Below are positions 16,680-26,792 of a DNA stretch of 64,000 nucleotides, one piece after another. Origin of the DNA: CAZCAC01 sp964496575. GTDB lineage: Bacteria; Planctomycetota; UBA1135; GCA-002686595. The stretch lies in assembly GCA_964496575.1 (NCBI GenBank), contig CAZCAC010000031.1, positions 1 through 64,000 of the forward strand, in the 5' to 3' direction. How positions within the stretch are numbered: the stretch's first letter is position 1; every line of letters begins with the position of its first letter. The position numbers were made by a program, and so were the translations under genes. The notes under the pieces are model-generated. The model was given only the letters and a program-made list of their open reading frames with translations. It had not been told where the DNA came from and made no database searches.

Positions 16680-18438
16680 ACACCCGCGGACGCATCACCT
16701 CGAGCCCCCCGCGCATGATGTACACCGTGGCGTCCTGATCGTCCAGCTGGACTTGCGTCACCTCCTGGCCGTAGGTCCGGGCGAGGGCCTCCCAGTCCAC
16801 CGAGGCGATGCGGAGAACGTTCCACCCCTCCTGGTAGGCCAGCCGGGCAACGATCCGGTCGAAGGCGATGAGTCCGACGCCGTTCGCCACGTAGTGAGCG
16901 TCTCGGTCGGCGCGATCCTCGGCCAGGGCCTTCCGGAAGTCCCGTACCAGGTTCTGGTAGTTCGTCGCCGAGGACATTTGATCGGCCGGGTCCAGGTCCG
17001 CGACCTCACCGAATCGGTAGCTCAGGGCCTGTAGCAGGAGCGTGACCACCTTTCCTCGCGTCGGCTCGAACACCTCGTGGAGGTAAGCCGCGTCCCGGTA
17101 GAAGCTCTCACCCTCGATCTTGTGCTTGATCGCGTGCCACCCTCCGCCGTGGAACACCGCCAGGCCCTCCTGCAGGAGATCGCCGTGGAACTCGGTGACG
17201 TTGCGGATGATCCATCGCTGGCGACCCGCCTGCTGGTCCTCGATCTCCCGCGTGTTCCCGAGATTGGTGAGAACGGTCTCCATGTACTCCGGCGTGAGGA
17301 AAGGGTGCTCGCCCTGGACTCCCTCGTCCCGGGCTCGCGCCAGGAGCTCTTGCAGGCGTTCGATGCCGCCCTGATCAAAAACCAGGTCGGATGCGGAGAG
17401 GTCGAAATCCTCGTCCACCCGACGGAAGTAGGGTTCGAGGACGTTCTGGATCACGTTGGCGAAACCCCATTCCATGTCCACGCAGCCGACGCGGACTCTG
17501 CGATCCGGGTGGGCCGTGTTCCACGTACGCAGGATCTTCAGCAGCTCCAGCGTGTTCGGCGAAGTGACCAGGGGGTGCAGCCTCTTCTCCAGGAACCGCG
17601 CGGCCCGCTCGTCGTCCGCCTCCGAGACGTAGTGGTCGTAGAAGCCGGAGAAGGAGTAGTTGGTCTCGAGGAAGATCGATCGCAGTCGGCCTTGTTCGAG
17701 CAGCTCCTCGACGATCCGATTGAAGAGGCGTTTCACCCCGTCGTTCCAGTGGCTCTCGCCCACGAACAGCACTCGCTGTCGCTCCACGAAACCGGCGAGC
17801 CACTCCTTGAACTCCGGCGCGAGGGCCGCGAAGTCGGAGCCGGCCACCACGGGTGCCAGCGAGAGCCCGGCCACGGGCAGGGCGATGTCCCGCAGCTCGT
17901 CTTCGGTGGGGAAGGTCTTCACGTAGTGAGTCCCCCTGAGCACCAGCCCGTCCTCTCCCCAATCACCCTCGTAGATCGCCTTGTGCTTTCCACCGGTCAC
18001 GGTGCAAGCCTTGGTTCCCGTCGGCACGCTGAAGATGTCGCGGAAACCGGAGAGTGACAATCCCGTGTAGGCGATCCGCGTCTCGTCTCGGTTCGCGAGG
18101 TAGATCCCGGTCCGCCGGCCCTCGAAGGTGCGCCCACCGATCGTCACGGCACCGTCGTCGGCCGCCTCGATCGGCAGGCCGAACCGCTCGAAGTCCTCGA
18201 ACGCTTCCAGAGGACCAATGACGACGATCTTGGCGTTCGGCAGGGACTCCAGGTCCTCTTCCGCGACCAGACGTCCGACCCTCAGTCCCTGCTCCTGATA
18301 CCAGTTGTGCTTCTCCCGCGCGTACTCGAGGTATTTCCTCTGCGGGAGCCTCCTGTCGAGCTGGCCGTGAATCCAGGTCCACTCGGGATCGGCCTGACCG
18401 AGAGCCGCCGGGATCGAGAGCAGCGTGGCGAGAATCAT
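16666..18438 (-). CDS. Secreted EreA/ChaN-like superfamily protein
   Basis: A 590-residue protein with a short signal peptide (MILATLLSIPAALGQA). Residues about 15-190 form an N-terminal beta-rich domain. From about 235 onward it carries features of the erythromycin-esterase/ChaN/TraB superfamily: RVLFVGESHWNDG (Glu and His of the catalytic or metal site), IFLETNYSFSGFYDHY, VGCVDMEWGF and FHGGGWHAIKH. Members have esterase, haem-binding or peptidase-like roles, so the activity here is unknown. Its 3' end overlaps the convergent yedE end by 14 nt. It stands alone on its strand; ATG 18438 was chosen because the signal peptide begins there. Confidence 0.6.
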   Translation of the reverse strand: MILATLLSIPAALGQADPEWTWIHGQLDRRLPQRKYLEYAREKHNWYQEQGLRVGRLVAEEDLESLPNAKIVVIGPLEAFEDFERFGLPIEAADDGAVTIGGRTFEGRRTGIYLANRDETRIAYTGLSLSGFRDIFSVPTGTKACTVTGGKHKAIYEGDWGEDGLVLRGTHYVKTFPTEDELRDIALPVAGLSLAPVVAGSDFAALAPEFKEWLAGFVERQRVLFVGESHWNDGVKRLFNRIVEELLEQGRLRSIFLETNYSFSGFYDHYVSEADDERAARFLEKRLHPLVTSPNTLELLKILRTWNTAHPDRRVRVGCVDMEWGFANVIQNVLEPYFRRVDEDFDLSASDLVFDQGGIERLQELLARARDEGVQGEHPFLTPEYMETVLTNLGNTREIEDQQAGRQRWIIRNVTEFHGDLLQEGLAVFHGGGWHAIKHKIEGESFYRDAAYLHEVFEPTRGKVVTLLLQALSYRFGEVADLDPADQMSSATNYQNLVRDFRKALAEDRADRDAHYVANGVGLIAFDRIVARLAYQEGWNVLRIASVDWEALARTYGQEVTQVQLDDQDATVYIMRGGLEVMRPRVFTKD

Positions 18439-18690
18439 GAGGCGATGATACGGAGTCAGGCACCTTTCCACACTTCTTCGAGCAGTGAGTGTACGGCACC
18501 GATGTCCCGACAGGCGTGGGAAGGAGCATGACCCCGTATTCTCCTTTCCTCTCGCCCGGGAAGCGGTTTCCACATCAGGACACCCCGTCCTCCTGGCTTG
18601 CGGTTACACTGGCACTCGAGCCCATCACAGCTTGTCACCCAGCGGCGATCCAACCCCTCTTGGCCGGTCAGAGATCGAACGGAGACAACC

Positions 18691-20304
18691 ATGAGACTGC
18701 TGCTCACCGCCGCCGCAACCCTGCTCGCAACGCTCAGCACCTCAGCCCAGTGGTCGGAAGAGGCGAAGCTCGTGCCAGGCGACCTGCTTCCAGGGGACGC
18801 TCTCGGCCTGGAGGTGGCGGTCTCCGGCGACACCGCCGTGGTCGGTGCGCCATATCACGACGGCGTGGCCGCGGATGCGGGAGCCGTCTACGTCTACGTT
18901 CGCGCGGGCGTCGGGTGGATCCAGCAGGCCAAGCTCCGAGCACTCGATGGCGGAAGCGGGGACCTGTTCGGTGCGTCCGTTTCCCTCGACGGCGACACGG
19001 CGCTGATCGGTGCGCCGTACCACGCCGACCCGAAGGGCGCGACCTACGTCTTCGTGCGCTCCGGGAGCACCTGGAGCCAGCAGGCGAAGCTCGAGCTCGC
19101 GACCTCGGACCCGGGCTGGATGGGCGGGAGAGTCTCTCTCGATGGTGACACGGCGGCGGTCACGGCCCAGTCGTGGAGCGGCATGCAGGGCAACGTGTAC
19201 ATCTACGTGCGGTCGGGCTCCAACTGGAGCCTCCAGAAGCACATCGGCTGCTGCGGCTGGTACGACGGTTTCGGTTGCTCGCTCGACCTCGATGGCGATT
19301 ATCTGGTGGTCGGGGTGAATCTCTACGACGACGTGTTCGTGGACAACGTGGGCGCGGCCTTCGTGTACAAGCGAGGGGGCGCCAACTGGGGCCTCCGGAC
19401 CAAGCTCTGGGGCCCCATCGTCGAGAACTACCGCTTCGGTTCACAGGTCGCGATCTCGGCGGACACGATCCTGGTCGCCGCGGCCCCCGAGAAGTAGACG
19501 GTCACCGCTTTCGTGGGCTCCGGCGCGTCGTGGCCCGCTCAGCACACCTTCACTCCTCCGGTCGAGAGCAACCGTCTCGGCGCCAGTCTCGCCATCGACG
19601 GGGATCTGGCGGTGATCGGTGACAGCGCCTTCTTCGGTTCCTGGTACGTAGCGTACGTCATGCAACGGTCGGGCACGAACTGGGCCCTGCAGGAGACGCT
19701 GGGGGGTTACGGCTCCTCGGGAGCGGCGGACCTCGACGGCGGGACGGTGGTGCTCGGAAACCCCGAAGACGATGACGCGGGAGTCGACGCGGGCGCGGCC
19801 CACGCGTACGGATTCGAGCCTGGATCCGGGTTCTGCTTCGGCGACCCGGGCAGCGGCACGCCGTGTCCCTGCAACAACGACAACGATGGAAGCGTCCCGG
19901 GCTCGGGCTGCGACAACGGCGTGTTCTCCTCGGGCGCGAGGCTCCGCGCTCGTGGGATCGCCAGCGTGACGCATGACTCGGTGGTCCTGTACACCGAGCG
20001 AGCGGAGCCGAACAATTCGGGCCTCTACTTCCAGGCGGACAACCCTGTGGGCGGTGGTGCCGGGATCGTCTTCGGGGACGGCCTGCGCTGCGCGGGCGGC
20101 CAGCTGAAGCGACTACAGGTGCGCTTCTCCGACGCCACGGGCTACTCGGCCACCACCGTGGCGATCGCGCTCAAGGGCGGAGTCTCGGCCGGCGACGTCA
20201 AGCACTATCAGTGCTGGTATCGCAACCAGAGCACTCCCGCGTGTGGGCTGGGGGTGAACGAGTTCAACCTGTCCAACGGCTACACCCTGAGCTGGATCCC
20301 CTGA
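18691..20304 (+). pseudogene. FG-GAP propeller/CFGD protein interrupted by in-frame TAG
   Basis: A signal peptide (MRLLLTAAATLLATLSTSA), then about seven FG-GAP-type blades of form GDTAVVGAPYHDG...GAVYVYVR, then a C-terminal CFGD module (FCFGDPGSGTPCPCNND...LSWIP). The frame is open from 18691 to 20304 except for one amber codon at 19495-19497, after SADTILVAAAPEK; downstream the same frame resumes with intact blades and the complete terminal module. Read through, it would be 537 residues. A nonsense mutation or a base-call error are the simplest explanations, since the rest shows no decay. GGAG lies 8-10 nt before the start. As read, only a 268-residue product without the CFGD module would be made. 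It would be secreted; ligand unknown. Confidence 0.8.
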
Positions 20305-20312
20305 CTCCGCAT

Positions 20313-21935
20313 TCACCGGTTCGCCCGTAGCTTCATGTACTTGCGGTACAGCTCGCCCCACAAATCGTTCTCGGGCTCGAGCACCGCGGCCAGACCGAAC
20401 TGCACCTCCGCCTCCGCGAGGTCTTCGGGGCGGCCGACGAGCTTCTCTCCTTCACCGAACCATCCACTGAGAGCCCAGGCGAGCTCGGCGCGGTAGTTGG
20501 CGTCGAGCGGGTCGAGCTCGGCCGCACGGCGGATGTCCGCCGTGCCCTGTCCCCAGTCGCCCGTGAAGATGTGGGCCACGCCGCGAGCCCAGTAGCATGG
20601 TCCGCTCTCGTGTCCCGCCTCGATTGCGGCGTTCAGATCCTCGAGCGCCTCCTTGGGCGTGCCCTCGCCGTGGAACACGCGATTGTAGCCACGCCTGAAT
20701 CGCGCCTCGGCACCGTCGATCGGGATGGCCGCGACGAACTCGGTCCACTCCTCTTCCAGCGCGGCCAGATCCTTGACCTTGAGCTGTTTCAACAGCGCAG
20801 CACTAACGTCCTCGCGCCTGTACTGCTTGCGAATGCCGGTCCTGTCACTGAAGCCCATGTCGATCGTCTCGGGCTTGCAGCCCTTGAGCTTCAACGCGTA
20901 GAGATCCCGGGTGAAGCGGTTGAAGTTCTTCGCGTACCTGGGTGAGCTCTGGAGAAAGTACGCGAACGACCAGGCATTGGCGTACTGGAATCCACCGAAG
21001 CCCTCGTCCTCGACGAGGAACAGGTCGGCCAGCGGGGTGTGCTTGCCGGCTTCGATCGCCTCTTGCATCGTCAGGACGAGATCCATCTGCAAGCTGCCCG
21101 GTTCGATCGAGAGCTTGCCCTTCTTGTCACGCCTGATCTCCGCCGTGCCGTAGTAGTCGGCGATCGCTTCGTCGATCCATATCGGCGGCCAGAAGTCCTG
21201 GTCGACGAGGTACATCAACAGGTGAGTGCACTCGTGAAGTGCCGTGACCTCGCTGAGACCCGGGTCCTTGAAGTCGTGGTAGAAGTTGAGGCTCTTGTCG
21301 CCAGGCCAGAAGAAGCCTAGCAAGCCCTCGTTCTCGCCCTCTTCGTCCTCGTCGGCTGCAATGTACTCGTGGAGCTCCTCCCGGCGCTTGAAGACGTTGA
21401 CAGTCATCTTCGTGCGCCTCATGGTCGGCGTCGGCTTGATGCCGATGCGATCGTCCATCAGCGCATAGTACGTCTCGAGCAGCTCGGCGTAGTAGTCGAG
21501 CTGCTCCGGCGACGTGTTCGAGCGCACGAGGAAGTGCCTGGTCTCTTTCTGCCAGGCATTGTTGAAGTCAGCATGCCTGGCGAGATCCTCGGTGCGCTCA
21601 CGCCGCTCCTCCGCCTGGCGTTCGAGCTGAATCCTGTAGCGCTCCTTGGACAGCCACTTCCCCTTGTAGCGCACGTACCCCCTCTCGAGGAACTCCCGTT
21701 CCCGGTCGTTCTTGGGTACGTACTCGGACATGTCTCCCTCCATCTCGACGGAGGCGACCATCTCCACGGGGCACAGGATCTCCCCCGGCTCGAACTCGAG
21801 CCGGTACTTGTCTCCCACCAGGCGCGCCTTCTTGACCTCGATCACGCGCCCATCGGCGGTGACGAGCGTATCGGCGGAGACGAGCGGGCAGGTACAGAGC
21901 AGTGCGACGAGCGTGAAGCGGAGCGAGTTCTTCAT
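20313..21935 (-). CDS. DUF1570-type secreted metallopeptidase-like protein with TPRs
   Basis: A 540-residue exported protein: signal peptide (1-21, ...CPLVSADTLV), an SH3-like start (GRVIEVKKARLVGDKYRLEF), a central gluzincin-like domain with HECTH (HExxH zinc motif) and, downstream, WIDEAIADYYG supplying the third ligand Glu, and a C-terminal TPR-like segment (EALEDLNAAIEAGHESGPCYWARG, then further helices). This is the DUF1570 layout common in planctomycetes. Proteolysis is inferred from the intact zinc motif; the substrate is unknown. The long upstream extension of this frame to 22484 is not protein-like; MKNSLRFTL at 21935 begins the signal peptide. It is convergent with the propeller gene ending 8 nt away. 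Confidence 0.82.
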   Translation of the reverse strand: MKNSLRFTLVALLCTCPLVSADTLVTADGRVIEVKKARLVGDKYRLEFEPGEILCPVEMVASVEMEGDMSEYVPKNDREREFLERGYVRYKGKWLSKERYRIQLERQAEERRERTEDLARHADFNNAWQKETRHFLVRSNTSPEQLDYYAELLETYYALMDDRIGIKPTPTMRRTKMTVNVFKRREELHEYIAADEDEEGENEGLLGFFWPGDKSLNFYHDFKDPGLSEVTALHECTHLLMYLVDQDFWPPIWIDEAIADYYGTAEIRRDKKGKLSIEPGSLQMDLVLTMQEAIEAGKHTPLADLFLVEDEGFGGFQYANAWSFAYFLQSSPRYAKNFNRFTRDLYALKLKGCKPETIDMGFSDRTGIRKQYRREDVSAALLKQLKVKDLAALEEEWTEFVAAIPIDGAEARFRRGYNRVFHGEGTPKEALEDLNAAIEAGHESGPCYWARGVAHIFTGDWGQGTADIRRAAELDPLDANYRAELAWALSGWFGEGEKLVGRPEDLAEAEVQFGLAAVLEPENDLWGELYRKYMKLRANR

Positions 21936-22195
21936 GGTGCGCACAGTGTACTCGCTGGTGCATGACAGCTCGGAACAAGGGAGCTCCAGGGGGTCTCCCG
22001 CCCTTGAACCGCCTCTGCGAGGGTCCCGGAGGGCCGGCAGCGGCTCGAATACCTGACTCCGTACTCGGTCGATCAGATTCTCCCCGAATCGCTGTCGGCC
22101 TCCTCGACGCGTTCGCGGCTGAGGAGGAGAGACGTGACCCTCGCCGTCGGCGGTCCGCGTTCTCACCTCTTTCCCTGTCTCCAGGAGCCCCCAGA

Positions 22196-23911
22196 ATGTC
22201 TGTCCGTACCCATCGAGCCCGATTCCTCCTCCCCGCCATGATCGCCCTGAGCACCGTCTCGGCCACCGCTCAGGAACTCGCCTACCAGCTCGGCGACGAG
22301 GCCACCAACGGCGACGACTTCGGCCGCGCCGTCGCCAGCGCCGGCGATATCGACCTGGACGGACACCCCGATATCGTCGTCGGGGCGCCCTACGACGACG
22401 CGAACGGCACCAGCTCCGGCAGCATCTTCGTCTACTCCGGACGTACGGGGGAGCTGATCTGGACCCGCGCGGGCGAGAGCGCAAGCGAGAGCTTCGGCTG
22501 GGCTGTCGACGGCATCGGCGACGTCAACGGCGACGGCGTGAGCGACCTCATCGTCGGCGCCCCGGGCTTCGACTTCCCCGGTGGTCACGCGAACAGCGGT
22601 AAGGTCTACGTGGTCTCGGGCACGGGCGATTACAACATCATGGTAACCCTCACCAACCAGCTGAACGCCCAGATGGGCATCTCCGTCCGCAGCCTCGGCG
22701 ATCTCGACGGCGACGGGGTCGGGGAGTTCGCTCACGGTTCGCCCTGGTACGACTCGGGTGGTCTCACCGACTGCGGGTTCGTCTCCGTCTACTCCGGCGC
22801 CAGCACCAGCAGCATGTTCCAGCGCTACGGGGAAGAGGACGGCGCCTGGTGCGGGATGTCGATCGACGTCGTCCGTGCGACGGGCTACGAGGCGACGAGC
22901 CGCCTGATCATCGGCGAGCCCGGGTCCGACACCCTGGGAACCGACACCGGTCAGGCGCGAGTGCTCGACGGCTACGGAAACACGGTCCTGCTCCTCCATG
23001 GCGTGGGCCCCGGAGGTCTGCACGGTATGGCGGTGGCCGGCATCGGAGACGTGAACGGCGACGGCCTTCGGGATATCGCCGTGGGCGCCCCCGACATGGA
23101 CCACTACGCCAACGGCACGAACACGGGGCTCGTTCTCGTTTACTCCGGGGTCTCGACGACGTTCCTCCACTCCTTCGGTGGGCCGACATCGGGAGCGATG
23201 TTCGGACAGTCCCTCTCCGGATTTGGCGACTACGATGGAGACGGCATCGACGACTTCCTGATGGGTGCTCCCAACCACGACGCGAGCTCCACCGACTCTG
23301 GGGTGGTGCAGATCTGGTCCGTCTTCGGCGCGGAGCCGATCGCGACCTTCACCGGCGGTATGAACGACCACCTCGGCCGCTCGGTGGCCTCGGCGGGTGA
23401 TCTCAACCTCGACGGTCTGCCCGACTTCATCCTCGGAGCGAACGACGCGCCCTTCGGACAGGGGCGGGCGTACGTCCACCTCTCGCAGGTGAACGAGCCG
23501 GAGAACTACTGCACGGCCAAGGTCAACAGCCAGGGCTGCACGCCGCAGATCTCCTTCGAGGGTTTTGCCAGCCTCTCGATCGGCGAGGGCATCCACGTGG
23601 GCGCGCAGAACGTGATCAACCAGCAGTTCGGACTCCTGTTCTGGGGATCGGAGTCGCTGGACACCCCCTGGAAGGGCGGGACCCTCTGCGTCAAGGGGCC
23701 CTTCAGCCGGACGGGGGTCCAGCAGTCGGGGGGCAACTCGGGCGTCACCGACTGCTCCGGCAGCTACGACTACCACTTCTCCCACGCCTCGATGGCCGCG
23801 GCGGGGATCCAGCCCGGGGTTCGCCTCCACGCGCAGTACTGGTATCGCGATCCGTCGGCGTCCTACGGCGTCGGGCTGACCGACGCGGTGGCGTTCGACG
23901 TCGTTCCGTGA
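22196..23911 (+). CDS. Secreted FG-GAP propeller protein with variant C-terminal module
   Basis: A 571-residue secreted protein: signal peptide (to about 26, SATAQ), then about seven FG-GAP blades (residues 30-435) with calcium-type loops such as DIDLDGHPDIVVGAP, DVNGDGVSDLIVGAP and DYDGDGIDDFLMGAP, as in integrin-like beta-propellers. The last 135 residues are a different Cys-containing module from the CFGD type (begins NYCTAKVNSQGCTP, contains GGTLCVKGP and LHAQYWYRDP, ends FDVVP). Both end-modules close with a beta strand plus a terminal Pro after a W/YYRD segment, so they may be distant relatives with the same job. CAGGAG precedes the ATG. Adhesion or ligand binding is plausible but not shown. 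Confidence 0.85.
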   Translation: MSVRTHRARFLLPAMIALSTVSATAQELAYQLGDEATNGDDFGRAVASAGDIDLDGHPDIVVGAPYDDANGTSSGSIFVYSGRTGELIWTRAGESASESFGWAVDGIGDVNGDGVSDLIVGAPGFDFPGGHANSGKVYVVSGTGDYNIMVTLTNQLNAQMGISVRSLGDLDGDGVGEFAHGSPWYDSGGLTDCGFVSVYSGASTSSMFQRYGEEDGAWCGMSIDVVRATGYEATSRLIIGEPGSDTLGTDTGQARVLDGYGNTVLLLHGVGPGGLHGMAVAGIGDVNGDGLRDIAVGAPDMDHYANGTNTGLVLVYSGVSTTFLHSFGGPTSGAMFGQSLSGFGDYDGDGIDDFLMGAPNHDASSTDSGVVQIWSVFGAEPIATFTGGMNDHLGRSVASAGDLNLDGLPDFILGANDAPFGQGRAYVHLSQVNEPENYCTAKVNSQGCTPQISFEGFASLSIGEGIHVGAQNVINQQFGLLFWGSESLDTPWKGGTLCVKGPFSRTGVQQSGGNSGVTDCSGSYDYHFSHASMAAAGIQPGVRLHAQYWYRDPSASYGVGLTDAVAFDVVP

Positions 23912-23930
23912 TCGAGGCCCGACCTCGGCT

Positions 23931-26792
23931 TCAGCGCGGGGGTTCGGTGGAGTCGCCGCCCCCGCGCAGCACTTCCTCGAGCGCCGGGTGAGTGCGCAGA
24001 GTGCTCCAGTCCGCGGAAGCCGCCAGTGCCTCGAGCTCCGCGAAGCCGGCGGTGCGGGCCCCCTCGAGGTAGCTCGCCGCCCCCTCGAGGTACGACGAGG
24101 CGAGCTCGGAGCGCCGCTCCACCGTCAGGTCCTCGTCGGCTCCGACGGCGATCACCGCCTTCTGCCAGACGTTCAGCACGCCGGTGACCTCCTGGACCGA
24201 GCTGTAGCCGTCCGCCGTGTACTCGACCTGCCGGATGAGCGCGACCGCCTCGACGTGGCGGCCGAGATCGGCGTGGCAGAGCGCGAGGTTCGAGCGGGCG
24301 TAGCGGATCAGCACCTGCAAGTCGACGCGTTCGGGTAGCTCCGCGAGGACCTGTGTCGCGTGCTCGGTCGCGCGCTCGAGGGTCTCGAGCGCCTCGGCCG
24401 GGCGCTCCAGGTGAATCTGCACCGCCGCCTGGTTGTTCTCGAGCATGGCCAGGCGGGCGGTCCCATCCACCGAAGGAGCGCGGGCGAGCCGTTCCTCCAG
24501 GAGCTCCGCCGCTCGCGTCATGTCCGCGTCGGCCCCTCCGAGATCCCCGGAGGACATCCGGTGGCTCGCCCGGTTGTTGTAGGCCGAGAAGAGCCCCTCG
24601 CGCGAACGCTCGAGTGCGGGGTGCTCCTCCAGCAGCTCCTCGCCGAGGAGAATCGAGAGATCGAGCTGTTCCACCTGCTCCTCCCGGCGTCCGGCGCGCT
24701 CCAGCGCGACGCTGTAGTTGCTGCGAATGCCGGCGAGGTCCAGGCGGTGTCGGGGCTGGTCGGGCTGCGCTTCCAGCAGCTGCTCACACAGCTCGATCGC
24801 ACGGAGGCAGTCCCGCTCCACCAGGTCCTTCCGTCCCGCCTCCAGGTGCAACACGGTAGCCTGCTGCAGCACGCCGACGAGATGACTCTCGAGGGCGGGC
24901 GCCGTCGATCCCGAGAGCGCACGCTCGAGCTCCTCCGCAGCGGTCGCCAGCGCCTCGAGCGCTTCCTGCGTCTCTCCGCGAGAGTAGAGCACGATGGCGA
25001 GGTGCTTGTGACTGGTCGAGAAGGCGACGACGCGATCAGAATCGTTCTCGTCACCGCGCAGGAGCTCCGCCGACTGTTCGACCGCGCGGCGCAGGTGCTC
25101 CTCGGCCTTCTCCACCTCCCCCGAGCGGTAGAGCAGGTTGCCGATCAGCGTCAACGAGAGCGCCAGACCTCGCCGGGCCTGGCTCGGGTCCGCGCGGCCC
25201 TCGACCGGTCCCGTGTCCAGCTGCCGCTCGAACGCGTCCTTCGCCTCGGTCGCCTCCACCAGGGCGCGGTCGAGGTTGCCCAGCTCCCGCTCGATCACGG
25301 CCATTCGATATCGGCCGACGGCCTCGCGATGGTCGAGCCACTCCGCCTCGGGGTGGGCGGCGAGCAGCTCGCGATAGAAGTCCGCGGCGGCCTCGAGCAG
25401 CTCGCGGCGCGCCGAGTCCGCCTGCGGGATCGCGACCAGGCGCTCGCTGCCGAGCTCGGTGAGCAGCTCGATCGCTCCCAGCGCCCGCTCGAAGTCGGCG
25501 GTCGCGATCCGGCGCGCCTCGGCTTCCGAGGAGGCGAGCGCCGCACTCTCGCGCGCCTGCCACACGCTGACGACGCCGAAGACTCCCAGCAGCGCGGCGA
25601 ACGCTACCGCCGCCCCCACCGCCAACCGATGACGGCGGAGCGAGCGGCGCAGCACGTACAGGCGTGAGTCGGCCCTCGCCTGGATCGGCTCGCCGTGCAG
25701 GAAGGCGCGCAGGTCGTTCGCGAGCTCGATCGCCGTCTGGTAGTGGCGCTCGGGGTCCTTCTCGAGCGCTTTGAGCGTGATCGTCGTGAGGTCGCCGCGT
25801 AGCTCGGGATCGAGCTCGCCCGGGGGATCGGGATTCACCTCGGTGATGCGTCGGATCGCCTCGATCACGGTCAGGCCGTCGAGCGCGATCGGCGCGCGCC
25901 CGCAGATCAGTTCGTAGAGCAGGACACCCAGCGCGTAGACATCGGTGCGCACATCCACCAGCTGCCGCTCTCCCGAGACCTGCTCCGGGCTCATCGAGGA
26001 CAGCGTGCCGATCAGGGCGCCGTCGACGGTGTGCTGGGTGGCGTTCGCCACGTCGGCATCAATGACCCGTGCGATGCCGAAGTCGAGCACCTTCGGCTGG
26101 CCGACCGCCAGCGCGCCGTCGATCCTCACCTCGCCGCCGGACGTCGACTCCTCGTTGGTGACGAAGACATTGTCGGCCTTCAGGTCGCGGTGGATGACGC
26201 CGCGCTGGTGGGCGTAGTGCACGGCGTCGCAGACGCGCGCAAGCAGCTCGAGTCTCTGCACGAGCCGCAGCCCGTGCTCACGCGCGTAGCGTACCAGGGG
26301 AACACCTCGCACGAGCTCCATGGTGAAGTACGGAACCTCACGCCCGACACCGTGAACGTCGGACACCTCGGCCACGCCGGCGTCATAGATGCGCGCGATT
26401 CCGCTGTGCTGCAAACGGCCCAGGATCTCGATCTCGTGTCGGAAGCGGCGGATGGCACTCTCGGAGATATGCCCCGCATGCAGCACCTTCAGCGCGACGT
26501 CTCGTCGTGGAAAGGACTGACGCGCGGCGTACACCGCGCCCATGCCTCCCTCGCCGAGCCGTTCGAGGATGTGATAGGGCCCGATTCGCGCACCGCTCTG
26601 AACGCCGGGCTCGTCTCGTTCCCCGCCCTCCAGGAAGTCCCGAGGCACTTGCGAATCGCTGGCGAGCAGCTGTTCGACGCGGCGCCGGGTCTCCGCATCC
26701 GCGGACTCCTCGTCCAGAATCCGCTCCCGCTCCTGCGGCTCCAGGTCGGCCACGCGGAGGAACAGCTCGTCGACGCGAGACTCGTCGCTCAC
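23931..26792 (-). CDS. Ser/Thr protein kinase with C-terminal TPR region
   Basis: A 953-residue membrane-spanning Hanks-type kinase. Residues 72-370 are the kinase domain: Gly loop LGEGGMGAVY, Lys102 in VALKVL, catalytic HRDLKADN (Asp203), DFG at 237-239 and an intact SPEQ activation segment. One transmembrane helix lies near 405-425 (AVGAAVAFAALLGVFGVV), placing the roughly 530-residue Ala/Glu-rich helical C-terminus, which looks like TPRs, outside the cytoplasm. The GTG start at 26792 overlaps the sigma-factor stop (GTGA), so the pair is translationally coupled; upstream in-frame ATG 26843 lies inside the sigma gene. Paired ECF sigma and kinase genes of this type are common in planctomycetes and are thought to be linked by phosphorylation. 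Confidence 0.92.
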   Translation of the reverse strand: MSDESRVDELFLRVADLEPQERERILDEESADAETRRRVEQLLASDSQVPRDFLEGGERDEPGVQSGARIGPYHILERLGEGGMGAVYAARQSFPRRDVALKVLHAGHISESAIRRFRHEIEILGRLQHSGIARIYDAGVAEVSDVHGVGREVPYFTMELVRGVPLVRYAREHGLRLVQRLELLARVCDAVHYAHQRGVIHRDLKADNVFVTNEESTSGGEVRIDGALAVGQPKVLDFGIARVIDADVANATQHTVDGALIGTLSSMSPEQVSGERQLVDVRTDVYALGVLLYELICGRAPIALDGLTVIEAIRRITEVNPDPPGELDPELRGDLTTITLKALEKDPERHYQTAIELANDLRAFLHGEPIQARADSRLYVLRRSLRRHRLAVGAAVAFAALLGVFGVVSVWQARESAALASSEAEARRIATADFERALGAIELLTELGSERLVAIPQADSARRELLEAAADFYRELLAAHPEAEWLDHREAVGRYRMAVIERELGNLDRALVEATEAKDAFERQLDTGPVEGRADPSQARRGLALSLTLIGNLLYRSGEVEKAEEHLRRAVEQSAELLRGDENDSDRVVAFSTSHKHLAIVLYSRGETQEALEALATAAEELERALSGSTAPALESHLVGVLQQATVLHLEAGRKDLVERDCLRAIELCEQLLEAQPDQPRHRLDLAGIRSNYSVALERAGRREEQVEQLDLSILLGEELLEEHPALERSREGLFSAYNNRASHRMSSGDLGGADADMTRAAELLEERLARAPSVDGTARLAMLENNQAAVQIHLERPAEALETLERATEHATQVLAELPERVDLQVLIRYARSNLALCHADLGRHVEAVALIRQVEYTADGYSSVQEVTGVLNVWQKAVIAVGADEDLTVERRSELASSYLEGAASYLEGARTAGFAELEALAASADWSTLRTHPALEEVLRGGGDSTEPPR

